This document shows, piece by piece, positions 7,581-14,584 of a stretch of 16,883 nt of DNA. This DNA comes from Actinomycetota bacterium (GTDB lineage Bacteria; Actinomycetota; Thermoleophilia; RBG-16-64-13): contig PMIZ01000522.1 in NCBI GenBank assembly GCA_003157225.1, forward strand, positions 1-16,883. The letters are read 5' to 3'. How positions within the stretch are numbered: position 1 is the stretch's first letter; each line of letters begins with the position of its first letter. Under the pieces are notes generated by a model. It saw only the letters and a program-made list of their open reading frames with translations. It was not told the DNA's origin and did no database searches. The position numbers and the translations under genes were made by a program.

Positions 7581-8039
7581 ATGAGTCTTGATGGCACGCC
7601 CGCGATGGACAGCAAAACGAACAAGGACGTCGTCGCCCGCTTCATCGACGACGTCTTCATACGACACGACATGAGCCACGTCGACGAGTACATGCGGGAG
7701 GACTACATCCAGCACAATGCGGACTGCCCCCAGGGCAAGGCTGGCTTCCTAGAGTTCTTCGACACGATCTTTCGCGCGGTACCGGACTTCAGGTACAGGT
7801 TGAAGAAGATGGTGGCGGAGGACGATATCGTCATGGCCTACTGCACGACTTCCGGTACGCATACCGGTGGCGAGTGGTTGGGCCAGAAGGCTACCGGCAA
7901 CAAGCTGAACTTCGACGTGGTCGACATCTTCCGGATGGAGGATGGCAAGATCGCCGAGCATTGGGATTCGGCCGACACCTTCGGTCTTTTCTCCCAGCTC
8001 GGCATCGCCGGCCGGATGCTCGAAGAACAGGCCAAGTGA
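7581..8039 (+). CDS. SnoaL-like / NTF2-fold protein (ester-cyclase-like)
   Basis: This 152-residue protein belongs to the SnoaL-like polyketide-cyclase family, an alpha+beta cone fold used by cyclases, isomerases, dehydratases and small-molecule hydrolases. Seen in the sequence: an N-terminal helical part with DEYMREDYIQHN (35-46), GFLEFFDTIFRAVPDFRYRL (55-74), the strand AEDDIVMAYCTTSGTHTGGE (79-98), and the family-typical end DIFRMEDGKIAEHWDSADTFG (115-135), with a terminal SQLG. Conserved His/Asp residues here (H45, H94, H127, D129, D132) may line the cavity. The start has AAGGAGAG ten nt upstream; ATG 7605 is a possible later start. It is soluble with no signal peptide. Its position between the GRE and a flavin oxidoreductase suggests it processes an intermediate of the same pathway; the reaction is unknown. 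Confidence 0.85.
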   Translation: MSLDGTPAMDSKTNKDVVARFIDDVFIRHDMSHVDEYMREDYIQHNADCPQGKAGFLEFFDTIFRAVPDFRYRLKKMVAEDDIVMAYCTTSGTHTGGEWLGQKATGNKLNFDVVDIFRMEDGKIAEHWDSADTFGLFSQLGIAGRMLEEQAK

Positions 8040-8091
8040 CACGTTCCCTCGCCGCCCGGGGCGGAGGACGTTGGGAGGTTCGCCGTTCGAT

Positions 8092-8216
8092 CTAGGCGGA
8101 GCGGTCGCGGATGTCGCCGTGGAAGGGCAGACGCTCGGCGATGTAGGGAATGGTCTCGTCGCGCATGCGCGGAGTCTGATCCCGGAGCCCACGCAGACAA
8201 ACTCGTACTCCTTGAT
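8092..8216 (-). pseudogene. Possible frameshifted 3' remnant of an unidentified gene
   Basis: Reading leftward, one frame gives LIKEYEFVCVGSGI and, after a shift near 8165, a second frame gives RMRDETIPYIAERLPFHGD followed by IRDRSA and a TAG stop (8092-8094). The last 22 codons before the stop nearly all end in G or C, as in the real genes here, and both pieces read like protein. No start codon or RBS is attached and no family is recognised. It may be the decayed end of a gene lost during assembly of the cluster, or chance open frame in GC-rich DNA. Confidence 0.25.
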
Positions 8217-8340
8217 CAGGCACCGTTGCCCATGTTCTCCTCCGCTACCGTTGCCATCCTCACCCGGGAGAGACTAAGCTTGAGGTCCCGCGACGCGTCG
8301 GTGACCTTTGCGCTGTATCGTGGGATGCTGCCCTGTTATC

Positions 8341-8350
8341 GGAGGGAGGA
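8341..8350 (+). promoter_or_regulatory. Ribosome-binding site fixing a TTG start
   Basis: GGAGGGAGGA lies 4 nt before TTG 8355 (9 nt measured from the first GGAGG). It is the best Shine-Dalgarno match near the FAD gene and argues for the TTG rather than ATG 8325 or ATG 8226, both of which lack such a site and would add residues not expected ahead of a Rossmann strand. Confidence 0.7.
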
Positions 8351-8354
8351 TACC

Positions 8355-9806
8355 TTGGGCGAGGCTGTAAGTGCAGACGTCATCGTCGTTGGCTCGGGTG
8401 TCGCCGGCCTGTCGGCGGCGCTCACCGCGGCGGAGGCGGGCGCGGAGGTCATCGTCTGCGAAAAACAGCGCGCTCTCGGTGGCACCTCCAACTTCTTCCA
8501 AGGCACCTTCGCGGTAGAGAGTGACATGCAGCGGGCCAGCTTCATCACGTACACGCGCGACGAAGCCTTCAAGAACATCATGGAATACAGCCATTGGATG
8601 GCAGATCCGCGGCTGGTGCGGGCGATCGTCGACGAGTCTGCCGCCACTATCGGCTGGCTGCGGGAGCAGGGCGTTCAGTTCGTCGAGGTCATGAACAACA
8701 TGCCTGATGCTCCCCGGACCTACCACGTGCCCAAGGGCGGAGGAGAAGCGGTGGTCAGAGCGCTGGCCACTCAGGCGAAGGCTCGAGGAGTCACCGTGAG
8801 GTTGTCCGCACCCGTCAAGATGCTCCTCAAGAAGCACGATCTCATCGAGGGCGTTCTCCTGGAAGAGGACGGGGAGGAGATCCAGGTAGACGCCAAAGCC
8901 GTGGTCATAGCCACGGGGGGCTACGCCAACAGCAAGGAATGGATCAAGAAGTACGCCGGGTTGGACCTGGGCCTGAACGTGGTCGCCGTGGGCAACGTCT
9001 GCAAGACGGGAGACGGCATCCGTATGGCCTGGGAGGCGGGCGCCGACAAAGTGGGTCTTGGGGTGCTCGAGCTGTTTCGTGTTGGCCCGATGGGGCCCGA
9101 AGACCTGACGAAATCGACGGTGGAGTACGCAGCCGTCCAGCCCGATCTCTGGGTGGACACCGAGGGGGAACGCTTCTGCGATGAGACGGTCGGCTTCTAT
9201 GAGACCTCCGTCGGCAATGCCAGCGTTCGTTCCAAGCAGTGGTGCAACTACAGCATCTTCGACAGCTCGACGGTCGTCCGGCTGATGGAGACCGGGATCG
9301 ACAAGGCACACGGCACGGGCCTGCTGCCGGGTGCGCGCCTCACCGAGTTGGACCGGGACCTGGCGGCGACTATCGTCAACGGCAGCACTGAGGTGTTTGA
9401 GGCGGGCTCGGTGCCGGAGTTGGCTGAGAAGATCGGCGTCTCCCCCGCGGTCCTGCAGAAGACCGTTGACGAATACAACGCGTTCTGCGACAAGCGCCAC
9501 GACGACCTCTTCGCCAAGGATCCGAAGTATCTCAGGCCGCTGACAGGGCCGCGGTATTACGCGATCAGGGCTCGTACGATCTGCCTGGGGACTTTGGGAG
9601 GCATCAGGATCAACGAGCGATGCGAAGTGGTGGACGCCAGCGGCCGAGTCATCCCCGGGCTCTACGCCGCCGGATACGACGCGGGCGGCATGTATGGGGA
9701 TAGCTACCCCATTCGGCCGGCTTCGGGACTCAGCTCGGGCTTTGCCCTGAACTCCGGCCGCATTGCCGGGAGGAACGCAGCACGAATGGAGACGAGAGCA
9801 ACATGA
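8355..9806 (+). CDS. FAD-dependent oxidoreductase, fumarate reductase/flavocytochrome c flavoprotein type
   Basis: This 483-residue flavoprotein belongs to the FAD_binding_2 family (soluble fumarate reductases, urocanate reductase, 3-ketosteroid dehydrogenases and related enoate oxidoreductases). The N-terminal Rossmann motif is ADVIVVGSGVAGLSAA (7-22), with E36 expected to bind the FAD ribose and GGTSNFFQG at 42-50. VVIATGGYANS (183-193) and KTGDGIRMAWEAGA (217-230) are standard family motifs. The C-terminal FAD loop runs through GRVIPGLYAAGYDAGG (430-445) and SGFALNSGRIAGRNAA (461-476). R454 in SYPIRPASG lies in the region that contacts the carboxylate or keto group in relatives. There is no heme-binding CxxCH, no Tat or Sec signal and no FMN domain, so it is cytoplasmic and takes electrons from an unknown partner. 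The TTG start is set by the strong RBS. It overlaps the next gene by 4 nt. Direction (C=C reduction or alpha,beta-dehydrogenation) is not decidable. Confidence 0.88.
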   Translation: MGEAVSADVIVVGSGVAGLSAALTAAEAGAEVIVCEKQRALGGTSNFFQGTFAVESDMQRASFITYTRDEAFKNIMEYSHWMADPRLVRAIVDESAATIGWLREQGVQFVEVMNNMPDAPRTYHVPKGGGEAVVRALATQAKARGVTVRLSAPVKMLLKKHDLIEGVLLEEDGEEIQVDAKAVVIATGGYANSKEWIKKYAGLDLGLNVVAVGNVCKTGDGIRMAWEAGADKVGLGVLELFRVGPMGPEDLTKSTVEYAAVQPDLWVDTEGERFCDETVGFYETSVGNASVRSKQWCNYSIFDSSTVVRLMETGIDKAHGTGLLPGARLTELDRDLAATIVNGSTEVFEAGSVPELAEKIGVSPAVLQKTVDEYNAFCDKRHDDLFAKDPKYLRPLTGPRYYAIRARTICLGTLGGIRINERCEVVDASGRVIPGLYAAGYDAGGMYGDSYPIRPASGLSSGFALNSGRIAGRNAARMETRAT

Positions 9807-10912
9807 CTAGCCAAATGGGCCGGGCAATGGTCACCTTCGGCGTCGGCATTCCCTGGGAGATGAGGGAGTATCCGATCCCGGCCCCCGAGCCAGGCGCCAT
9901 TGTCGCCAAGATCACCATGGCCTCGATCTGCGGCACCGATGTCCACCTGTACGGAGGGGATTTCGGGGGGCCCAGCGGTGTCAGGCAGAAGCCCACCATA
10001 TCGGGGCACGAATTCGTAGGTAGAGTGCACAAGCTGGGCGCCGGCGTCACCACCGACACTACGGGCCAGCCCTTGCGGGAGGGGGATCGTGTGGTGTGGT
10101 CGCCCTCCATCGTCTGCGGCAGATGTCCCTCTTGTCTCAAGGAGATACTGCCCTGCCCAAACAGGAAGGTCCATGCTGGCACTACCTCCGATGACTGGCC
10201 GCACTTCAAGGGTGGCTTCGCCGAGTACTACTATCTGAGCCCCGGACAGTGGACATACAAGGTGCCGGACGTGGTCCCCGACACGGCCGCGGTCTACGTG
10301 GACTGCGCGGCCGCTACCGTTGCCTACGCGCTCTCCAAGGTCTGCTTCCCCATGGGGTCGTGGGGCCTGATCCAGGGAGCAGGGGGCCTGGGCCTCTGCG
10401 CCGCGCCGATGATGAAGGACATGGGCGCGCGGGTGATGGTGGTGGACAAGGTCGCGGAGAGGCTGAGTCTGGCCACGTCCTTCGGAGCCGATCACACGAT
10501 CGACTCCACGAAGTACCCCACGCCGCAGAGCAGGATCGCCAGGGTGAAGGAGCTAACGGGTGGACGCGGGGCGGAGGTAGTGATGGAGGCCGTTGCCGCG
10601 GCGCCCGAAGTGGTGCCGGAAGGCCTTCAAATGTTGGACTTGGGCGGGACCTACCTGACCGTGGGCCTGGTGGGGCCCTACGCAGCGAGCATCAGCATGA
10701 TGCCGTTCATCGACAGGGGTCTGCGCCTGATCGGGTCGGCGCAGTTCAACGCGGCGACCATGCCGCGCGTGCTGGATCTCATGGCCAGAACCATCGACAG
10801 GTATCCCTGGGACAAGATGATCTCGCACACCTTCAAGCTCGAAGATACTGAGGAGGCCCTGCAGCGGGCTGCCGCGGGCAAGGTCATCAGAGCAGCCATC
10901 GTGATGGACTGA
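9803..10912 (+). CDS. Zinc-dependent medium-chain alcohol dehydrogenase (first copy)
   Basis: This is a 369-residue MDR-family zinc dehydrogenase that oxidises an alcohol or reduces a carbonyl with a nicotinamide cofactor. Catalytic zinc ligands are C43 (in CGTDVH) and H69-E70 (GHE). The structural zinc lobe has C105, C108, C111 and C118, with six rather than the usual seven residues before the last Cys. The cofactor motif is GAGGLG (192-197), and D215 at the end of the second Rossmann strand points to NAD+. Its start ATG overlaps the stop of the flavoprotein gene as ATGA, so the two are co-translated and probably act in sequence. The second copy at 11671-12780 has the same length and layout, so the two are related but clearly diverged. 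The substrate is unknown. Confidence 0.9.
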   Translation: MTSQMGRAMVTFGVGIPWEMREYPIPAPEPGAIVAKITMASICGTDVHLYGGDFGGPSGVRQKPTISGHEFVGRVHKLGAGVTTDTTGQPLREGDRVVWSPSIVCGRCPSCLKEILPCPNRKVHAGTTSDDWPHFKGGFAEYYYLSPGQWTYKVPDVVPDTAAVYVDCAAATVAYALSKVCFPMGSWGLIQGAGGLGLCAAPMMKDMGARVMVVDKVAERLSLATSFGADHTIDSTKYPTPQSRIARVKELTGGRGAEVVMEAVAAAPEVVPEGLQMLDLGGTYLTVGLVGPYAASISMMPFIDRGLRLIGSAQFNAATMPRVLDLMARTIDRYPWDKMISHTFKLEDTEEALQRAAAGKVIRAAIVMD

Positions 10913-10926
10913 CCGGCCTTCGCCGG
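10913..10926. terminator. Short hairpin between convergent genes
   Basis: CCGGC (10913-10917) pairs with GCCGG (10922-10926) around a 4-nt loop, immediately after the dehydrogenase stop and 12 nt before the stop of the convergent regulator gene. It could end transcription from both sides, but no T-tract follows on either strand, so the call is weak. Confidence 0.35.
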
Positions 10927-10937
10927 CCGCTGTGGGT

Positions 10938-11585
10938 CTAGGAGCCGGCGCCCTCTCCTGGTGCCTTCGCGGACGGGACGGCGGCGTAAGACTCCACCAA
11001 ACGGCGCAAGATCCGTTCTGACGCTCCCTCGGTGATGAACTGGTCGACCCCCATGAGCCGGGCGATGTCCTCTCCCCAGGCGTGCAAGAGCAGAGTCCAG
11101 GCGACGTCCCCTGAGTCGGCGTCGCTTGCGATGCTCCCCTGGTGCTTGCCTTGGTCCACCAACTCCACCAGGTAGCGGAAGTCCTCCTGCTGCCTCTCGA
11201 TGATCCGCCTGGCGAGAGCGGCCTCCCGGTTGGAGGAGATCACCCAGTAGAAAGGGCGTACGAACGTCATGTATTCGGATGAGGTCTGGGAGGAGTGAAG
11301 CTCGCCCATATTGAGCAGACGCGCGGGAACGTCGGGTCCGGACGACTGGGCGATCCAGTGCGATGGCACCCCGTCCATGGAGGCCAGAGCGGCCTCGAGG
11401 ACCGCTTCCCTGTTCGGGAAATGCTGGTAGAGAGCCCCCCTTGCGATGCCCGCCGCGGCGGCGATCCGCGAGACGGTGGTTCCCTGGACCCCATGCTTGC
11501 CGAGCAACTGAACGGCTGCTTCGACGATCTCTCTCCGTCGTTCAGCCTTGGTCTTGCGTACGAACTTGCCACTGTTTGATCGCAT
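10938..11585 (-). CDS. TetR-family transcriptional regulator
   Basis: This is a 215-residue repressor-type protein. The N-terminal DNA-binding domain shows AERRREIVEAAVQLL (14-28) and the helix-turn-helix GTTVSRIAAAAGIARGALYQHF (split: GTTVSRIAAAAG, 35-46; IARGALYQHF, 47-56) with NREAVLEAAL following. The C-terminal ligand domain is less conserved (FVRPFYWVISSNREAALARRI region) and gives no clue to the effector. I chose the ATG at 11585 because AAGGGA is 8 nt upstream; a TTG two codons earlier is also in frame. It is divergent from the second dehydrogenase operon and convergent with the first dehydrogenase. The inverted repeat at 11616-11629 lies between its start and the divergent start, so it likely represses that operon and itself and responds to a pathway metabolite; this is inferred. 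Confidence 0.92.
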   Translation of the reverse strand: MRSNSGKFVRKTKAERRREIVEAAVQLLGKHGVQGTTVSRIAAAAGIARGALYQHFPNREAVLEAALASMDGVPSHWIAQSSGPDVPARLLNMGELHSSQTSSEYMTFVRPFYWVISSNREAALARRIIERQQEDFRYLVELVDQGKHQGSIASDADSGDVAWTLLLHAWGEDIARLMGVDQFITEGASERILRRLVESYAAVPSAKAPGEGAGS

Positions 11586-11613
11586 TGACAACGTCCCTTG
11601 CCGATGCTAGGTT
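11585..11613 (+). promoter_or_regulatory. Sigma70-type promoter for the dehydrogenase-aldolase-hydrolase operon
   Basis: A perfect -35 box TTGACA (11585-11590) is separated by 17 nt from TAGGTT (11608-11613), which keeps the first two T/A and last T of the -10 consensus. The start of transcription would fall near 11620, giving a leader of about 50 nt before ATG 11671. The -35 box abuts the start codon of the divergent regulator. Confidence 0.65.
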
Positions 11614-11615
11614 GT

Positions 11616-11629
11616 TGAACGTCCGTTCA
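11616..11629. promoter_or_regulatory. Probable TetR operator (inverted repeat)
   Basis: TGAACG (11616-11621), TC, CGTTCA (11624-11629): a perfect 6-bp inverted repeat with a 2-bp spacer. The size and the GAACG/CGTTC style fit operators of TetR-family proteins. It covers the expected transcription start of the rightward promoter and lies in the upstream region of the regulator gene, the standard place for repression and autoregulation. I found no second full copy elsewhere in the window by eye. Confidence 0.65.
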
Positions 11630-11670
11630 GGATAACCCGTCTTTGATCGTGGCGAAAGAGGGAGCGACCG

Positions 11671-12780
11671 ATGACCGACATTCCGAAGACCTGCAAAGCG
11701 GCTGTCCTGGAGGAATATGGCCAGCCCCTGCAGATACGCGAGGTCTCCGTCCCAGAAATCGGACCCAAGGCGATTCTCGTCAAGGTCCTCATGGCCGGCA
11801 TCTGCGGCACCGACGTACACCAGCAGAAGGGCGAGCTCACCATCAAGAGCCCGCTCCCCAACATCCAGGGTCACGAGACAATAGGCCGCATCGTCAAATT
11901 GGGAGAGGGTCGGGTCCAGGACGCCGCGGGAGAGTCCCTGCAGTTGGGCGACCGGATCATGTGGGCCCACGCCGATTGCGGCGAGTGCTACTGGTGCGTG
12001 ATCGAGCGTGACCCTGTCCTCTGCGCGCGGCGCTCCGGGTACGGCTGGGCTCCCCCAGTCGCCCTTCGCGGCGGCTTCGCGGAATACGAATACCTCACGC
12101 CGACCACCAACGTGGTCAAAGTGCCGGTGGAGCTCACCGAAGAAGAAGCCGTCGGAGTGGGCTGCGCCTTCCGTTCGGTGGTGGGCGGGTATGACCGGTT
12201 CGGCAAAGTGGGGCTCATGGAGGACTTCGTCATCCAAGGGTGTGGTCCCATCGGGCTCTATTCCACCGTCGTCGCTCGGGAAAGCGGCGCCCGCACGATC
12301 ATAGTGGTCGGGGCTCCCGCGAACCGTTTGGAGCTGGCCAAGAAGTGGGGCGCCGACTACGTCATCAATATCGACGAGCACAAGGACCCGGAAGAGCGCA
12401 GGCAGATGATCCTGAGCCTTACTAACGGCAGGGGCCCGGAGAACGTGGTCGAGGCCTCCGGCGTGCCTTCAGTCGTCGCCGAGGGGCTCGAGATGATCCA
12501 GAAGGGTGGAAAGTACCTGATCCTGGGACAGACCTCGGCCGCCGCCACGCCCATCATCGTCAGCCGGATCAACGAGAAGGGCCTTACCATCATCGGCAGC
12601 GTTTCCGCCCACGTCGTGCATTTCTACAGGGCTCTGCAGTTCATCAAGACCAACCGGGCCAAGTACCCGTTCGGCGACATCGTGACTCGCAAGTACAAGC
12701 TCGAAGAGATCAACGAGGCTCTCGCCGACATGGCGTCGGGCAAGGAGATCAAACCGGTGATCGACAACCGGGAGCGCTAG
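11671..12780 (+). CDS. Zinc-dependent medium-chain alcohol dehydrogenase (second copy)
   Basis: This is a 369-residue MDR zinc dehydrogenase. Catalytic zinc ligands are C45 (CGTDVH), H68-E69 (GHE) and probably C165; the structural zinc lobe has C103, C106, C109 and C118 with eight residues before the last Cys. The Rossmann motif is GCGPIG (190-195). The second strand ends IIVVGAPANRLELA, so Gly214 replaces the acidic residue seen in the first copy, a pattern found in some polyol/threonine-dehydrogenase-like members and leaving NAD/NADP choice open. It is the first gene behind the promoter-operator at 11585-11629, with GAGGGAGC as RBS. Its neighbours are an aldolase and a lactonase-like hydrolase. 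A role in making a keto group that sets up retro-aldol cleavage is a reasonable inference; the substrate is unknown. Confidence 0.9.
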   Translation: MTDIPKTCKAAVLEEYGQPLQIREVSVPEIGPKAILVKVLMAGICGTDVHQQKGELTIKSPLPNIQGHETIGRIVKLGEGRVQDAAGESLQLGDRIMWAHADCGECYWCVIERDPVLCARRSGYGWAPPVALRGGFAEYEYLTPTTNVVKVPVELTEEEAVGVGCAFRSVVGGYDRFGKVGLMEDFVIQGCGPIGLYSTVVARESGARTIIVVGAPANRLELAKKWGADYVINIDEHKDPEERRQMILSLTNGRGPENVVEASGVPSVVAEGLEMIQKGGKYLILGQTSAAATPIIVSRINEKGLTIIGSVSAHVVHFYRALQFIKTNRAKYPFGDIVTRKYKLEEINEALADMASGKEIKPVIDNRER

Positions 12781-12793
12781 AAGGGGGAACGCG

Positions 12794-13603
12794 ATGACAT
12801 TCAAGCCGTTTCTCAGGCCCAACAAGGTTCTCGCGGCTCTCGGGCGAGGCGACACGCCCCTGGGCATGCAGATGTACACGCACGACCCCGACCTGGTGGA
12901 GATCGTCGGCTACACGGGTTTTGACTACGTGATGCTCGACATGGAGCACAATCGCACCAACCCCGAAACGATGGTGAGCCTCATCAGGGCGGCGGAAGTA
13001 TCGGGGCTCACCCCGCTGGTGAGGGTGGGAGCGAACGATCGCTTCCTCATCCGCTCGGCGGTGGAGTCGGGAGCCCAGGGCATCGTGGTGCCTCACGTGA
13101 AGACCGCCAACGAAGCCCGAGCGGCCATGGAGGCCAGCCACTATCCGCCCGAAGGGAGCTGCGGCATCTGCCCGGCCATCCGCGCTTCGGGCTACTCCCA
13201 GGAGAACTGGGAAGAGTACATGGCCGCCTCCAATCGCCAGGTCATGTTCATCCCCCTGCTCGAGGACGTCGAGGGCATTGACAATGCCGAGGAGATCATC
13301 GGTCTGCTGAGGCCCGGTCGCGACGGAGTGGGCGTGGGAGGGGCGGACATCGCCAACACCATGCTCAAGGAGCCGGGCGAGAAAGTGCAGTGGGCGCACC
13401 CCTACCTGAGGGAAGCCAACCAGAAGGTGAAGGCGATCGCGGAGAAAAAGGGCATCCCGATCATGGGCATGGCCTTTCCCACGTCAGACCAAGCGGGTGT
13501 GGAAGCGGCGAAGGCCAACGGAGTGAAGATCGTCATCTTCTACCCGGACAGCCACATCTTCTTCGAAGCATGCCGCAAGATCGTCAAGGATGTCAGGGGC
13601 TGA
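12794..13603 (+). CDS. HpcH/HpaI-family aldolase (class II, 4-hydroxy-2-oxoacid type)
   Basis: This is a 269-residue TIM-barrel aldolase of the HpcH/HpaI family, whose members cleave 4-hydroxy-2-oxo acids to pyruvate (or a related keto acid) and an aldehyde using a divalent metal. Matching motifs: GFDYVMLDMEHN (42-53) with the catalytic H52, LVRVGAND (75-82) with R77 for the keto-acid carboxylate, GAQGIVVPHV (93-102), YPPEG (117-121), and the metal ligands E157 (in PLLED) and D185 (in GGAD). The segment after YPPEG reads SCGICPAIRA, so the usual Arg of the GxRG motif is replaced by Cys. This may alter substrate choice and hints at a divergent subfamily. GGGGGAA lies just before the start, 13 nt after the dehydrogenase stop, so it is in the same operon. 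Confidence 0.9.
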   Translation: MTFKPFLRPNKVLAALGRGDTPLGMQMYTHDPDLVEIVGYTGFDYVMLDMEHNRTNPETMVSLIRAAEVSGLTPLVRVGANDRFLIRSAVESGAQGIVVPHVKTANEARAAMEASHYPPEGSCGICPAIRASGYSQENWEEYMAASNRQVMFIPLLEDVEGIDNAEEIIGLLRPGRDGVGVGGADIANTMLKEPGEKVQWAHPYLREANQKVKAIAEKKGIPIMGMAFPTSDQAGVEAAKANGVKIVIFYPDSHIFFEACRKIVKDVRG

Positions 13604-13635
13604 GAGAGTAGGACGCACCAAGAAGGACAGGACGA

Positions 13636-14379
13636 ATGAGGCTGTATGTCCTAAGCGGCGGGCTCGTTCATCTACCCGACATGAACCATTTGACCCCCGA
13701 CCGGAACGTCGGCAACCCGGTGACCATCCCGATACTGATGTTCGTGATCGACCATCCGAAGGGGCTGGTGGTGTTCGACACAGGGGTCGACACGGACACC
13801 GTGAGCGACCCCATCGTGGACACCAGCCCCGATCTGCGCATCGACAGGCAGATGCAACGACTGGGATACGAACCGGGCGATGTGAAGTACGTCATCCTCT
13901 CGCACCTGCATCTGGATCATGCCGGATGCATGCATCTGTTCCCCGATGCCACCTTCGTCGTAAGGCGGCAGGAGCTACGAGCCGCCTGGTGGCCGGATGC
14001 CTGGGAGCGAGGTTACGATTTCGACAGCCTCCTGAAGACGCGCCACCTCAAGTACCTACAGCCACCAAGCGACGAAGCGTTTGATGTCTTCGAGGACGGG
14101 TCGCTGCTCTGCATCGACACCAAGGGGCACACCGAAGGCCATCAGTCGCTGATCGTCGATCTACCTCAGTCGCGGCGGATAGTGCTCGTCGGTGACGCAG
14201 CTCAGGTTGCGGACAATCTGACCTACAGCGTTCCTCCCGGCATGTCGTGGAGTAGCCAGTTCGCCATTCAGTCCATGGAGAAGGTGCGGCACTTGCAGGC
14301 GGAAGGGGCCCTCGCCATCCTGGGGCATGAGCCTACAGCTTTGGATACGTTGAGGTTTGCGCCTGACTGCTACGAGTGA
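13636..14379 (+). CDS. Metallo-beta-lactamase-fold hydrolase, lactonase-like
   Basis: This is a 247-residue dinuclear metal hydrolase. Metal ligands are the HxHxDH motif SHLHLDHAG (89-97: H90, H92, D94, H95), H169 in GHTEGH, D187 in VLVGDA, and H231 in ILGHEP. The overall length, the early FDTGVD (47-52) and the GHTEGHQS motif match the N-acyl homoserine lactonase (AiiA/AttM) branch. In a catabolic operon a lactone or ester of the pathway is a more natural substrate than a quorum signal; that is an inference. It has no signal peptide. It is the third gene of the promoter-operator-controlled operon, 32 nt after the aldolase gene, with AGGACAGGA as RBS. Confidence 0.9.
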   Translation: MRLYVLSGGLVHLPDMNHLTPDRNVGNPVTIPILMFVIDHPKGLVVFDTGVDTDTVSDPIVDTSPDLRIDRQMQRLGYEPGDVKYVILSHLHLDHAGCMHLFPDATFVVRRQELRAAWWPDAWERGYDFDSLLKTRHLKYLQPPSDEAFDVFEDGSLLCIDTKGHTEGHQSLIVDLPQSRRIVLVGDAAQVADNLTYSVPPGMSWSSQFAIQSMEKVRHLQAEGALAILGHEPTALDTLRFAPDCYE

Positions 14380-14563
14380 CGGAAGGGCCTGAGCGACGTG
14401 ATAACGAGAACGCTCCACCGGCGCTGGCTGAGTCCCGGGACTTCCTGGAGTCCTACGATGTTCTGTCCGACGATGCTCATCATGCCGGTCGACCGGCGGG
14501 CTGCTATGAAGAGAGCTGCGGCGACCCCCGGTCCGGCGATCGTAGCCCATTGCCGCGGTTGTT
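14380..14563. other. Intergenic stretch with a weak small open frame and a palindrome
   Basis: A GTG at 14376, overlapping the hydrolase stop, opens a 70-codon frame to 14588 (with ALAESRDFLESYDVLSDDAH near its start), but it has no ribosome-binding site and its second half is Arg/Pro-rich and unlike the neighbours. A second frame (14398-14610) is equally unconvincing. A perfect 14-bp palindrome, GCCGGTC/GACCGGC, is at 14484-14497. I see no RNA gene. Confidence 0.4.
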
Positions 14564-14581
14564 CCGTCGATCAATCGACGG
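14564..14581. promoter_or_regulatory. Inverted repeat just upstream of the second transporter promoter
   Basis: CCGTCGAT (14564-14571), CA, ATCGACGG (14574-14581): perfect 8-bp arms with a 2-bp spacer, ending 3 nt before a TTGACA box. The layout suits a dimeric regulator binding next to RNA polymerase, probably an activator. The sequence differs from the repeat at 11616-11629, so a different regulator is likely. Confidence 0.5.
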
Positions 14582-14584
14582 GCG

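Larger units (their letters stand above)
8040..8354. other. 315-nt gap between SnoaL gene and FAD oxidoreductase gene
   Basis: No forward gene is convincing here. The frame leading into the FAD protein is open from 8226, but the residues before the TTG at 8355 do not look like part of the enzyme. On the minus strand a gene-tail-like stretch is present (separate entry). I see no clear promoter; HpcH-operon-type TTGACA boxes are absent. A purine-rich ribosome-binding site closes the gap at 8341-8350. Confidence 0.5.

Noticed and set aside
8274..9500. 408-codon open frame on the minus strand inside the FAD gene
   Set aside because: It is opposite the FAD oxidoreductase, has no RBS, and its translation shows no family motifs.
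13636..14379. Quorum-quenching N-acyl homoserine lactonase
   Set aside because: The fold and motifs fit that branch, but the gene sits in a catabolic operon with no quorum-sensing genes, so only 'lactonase-like hydrolase' is supported.
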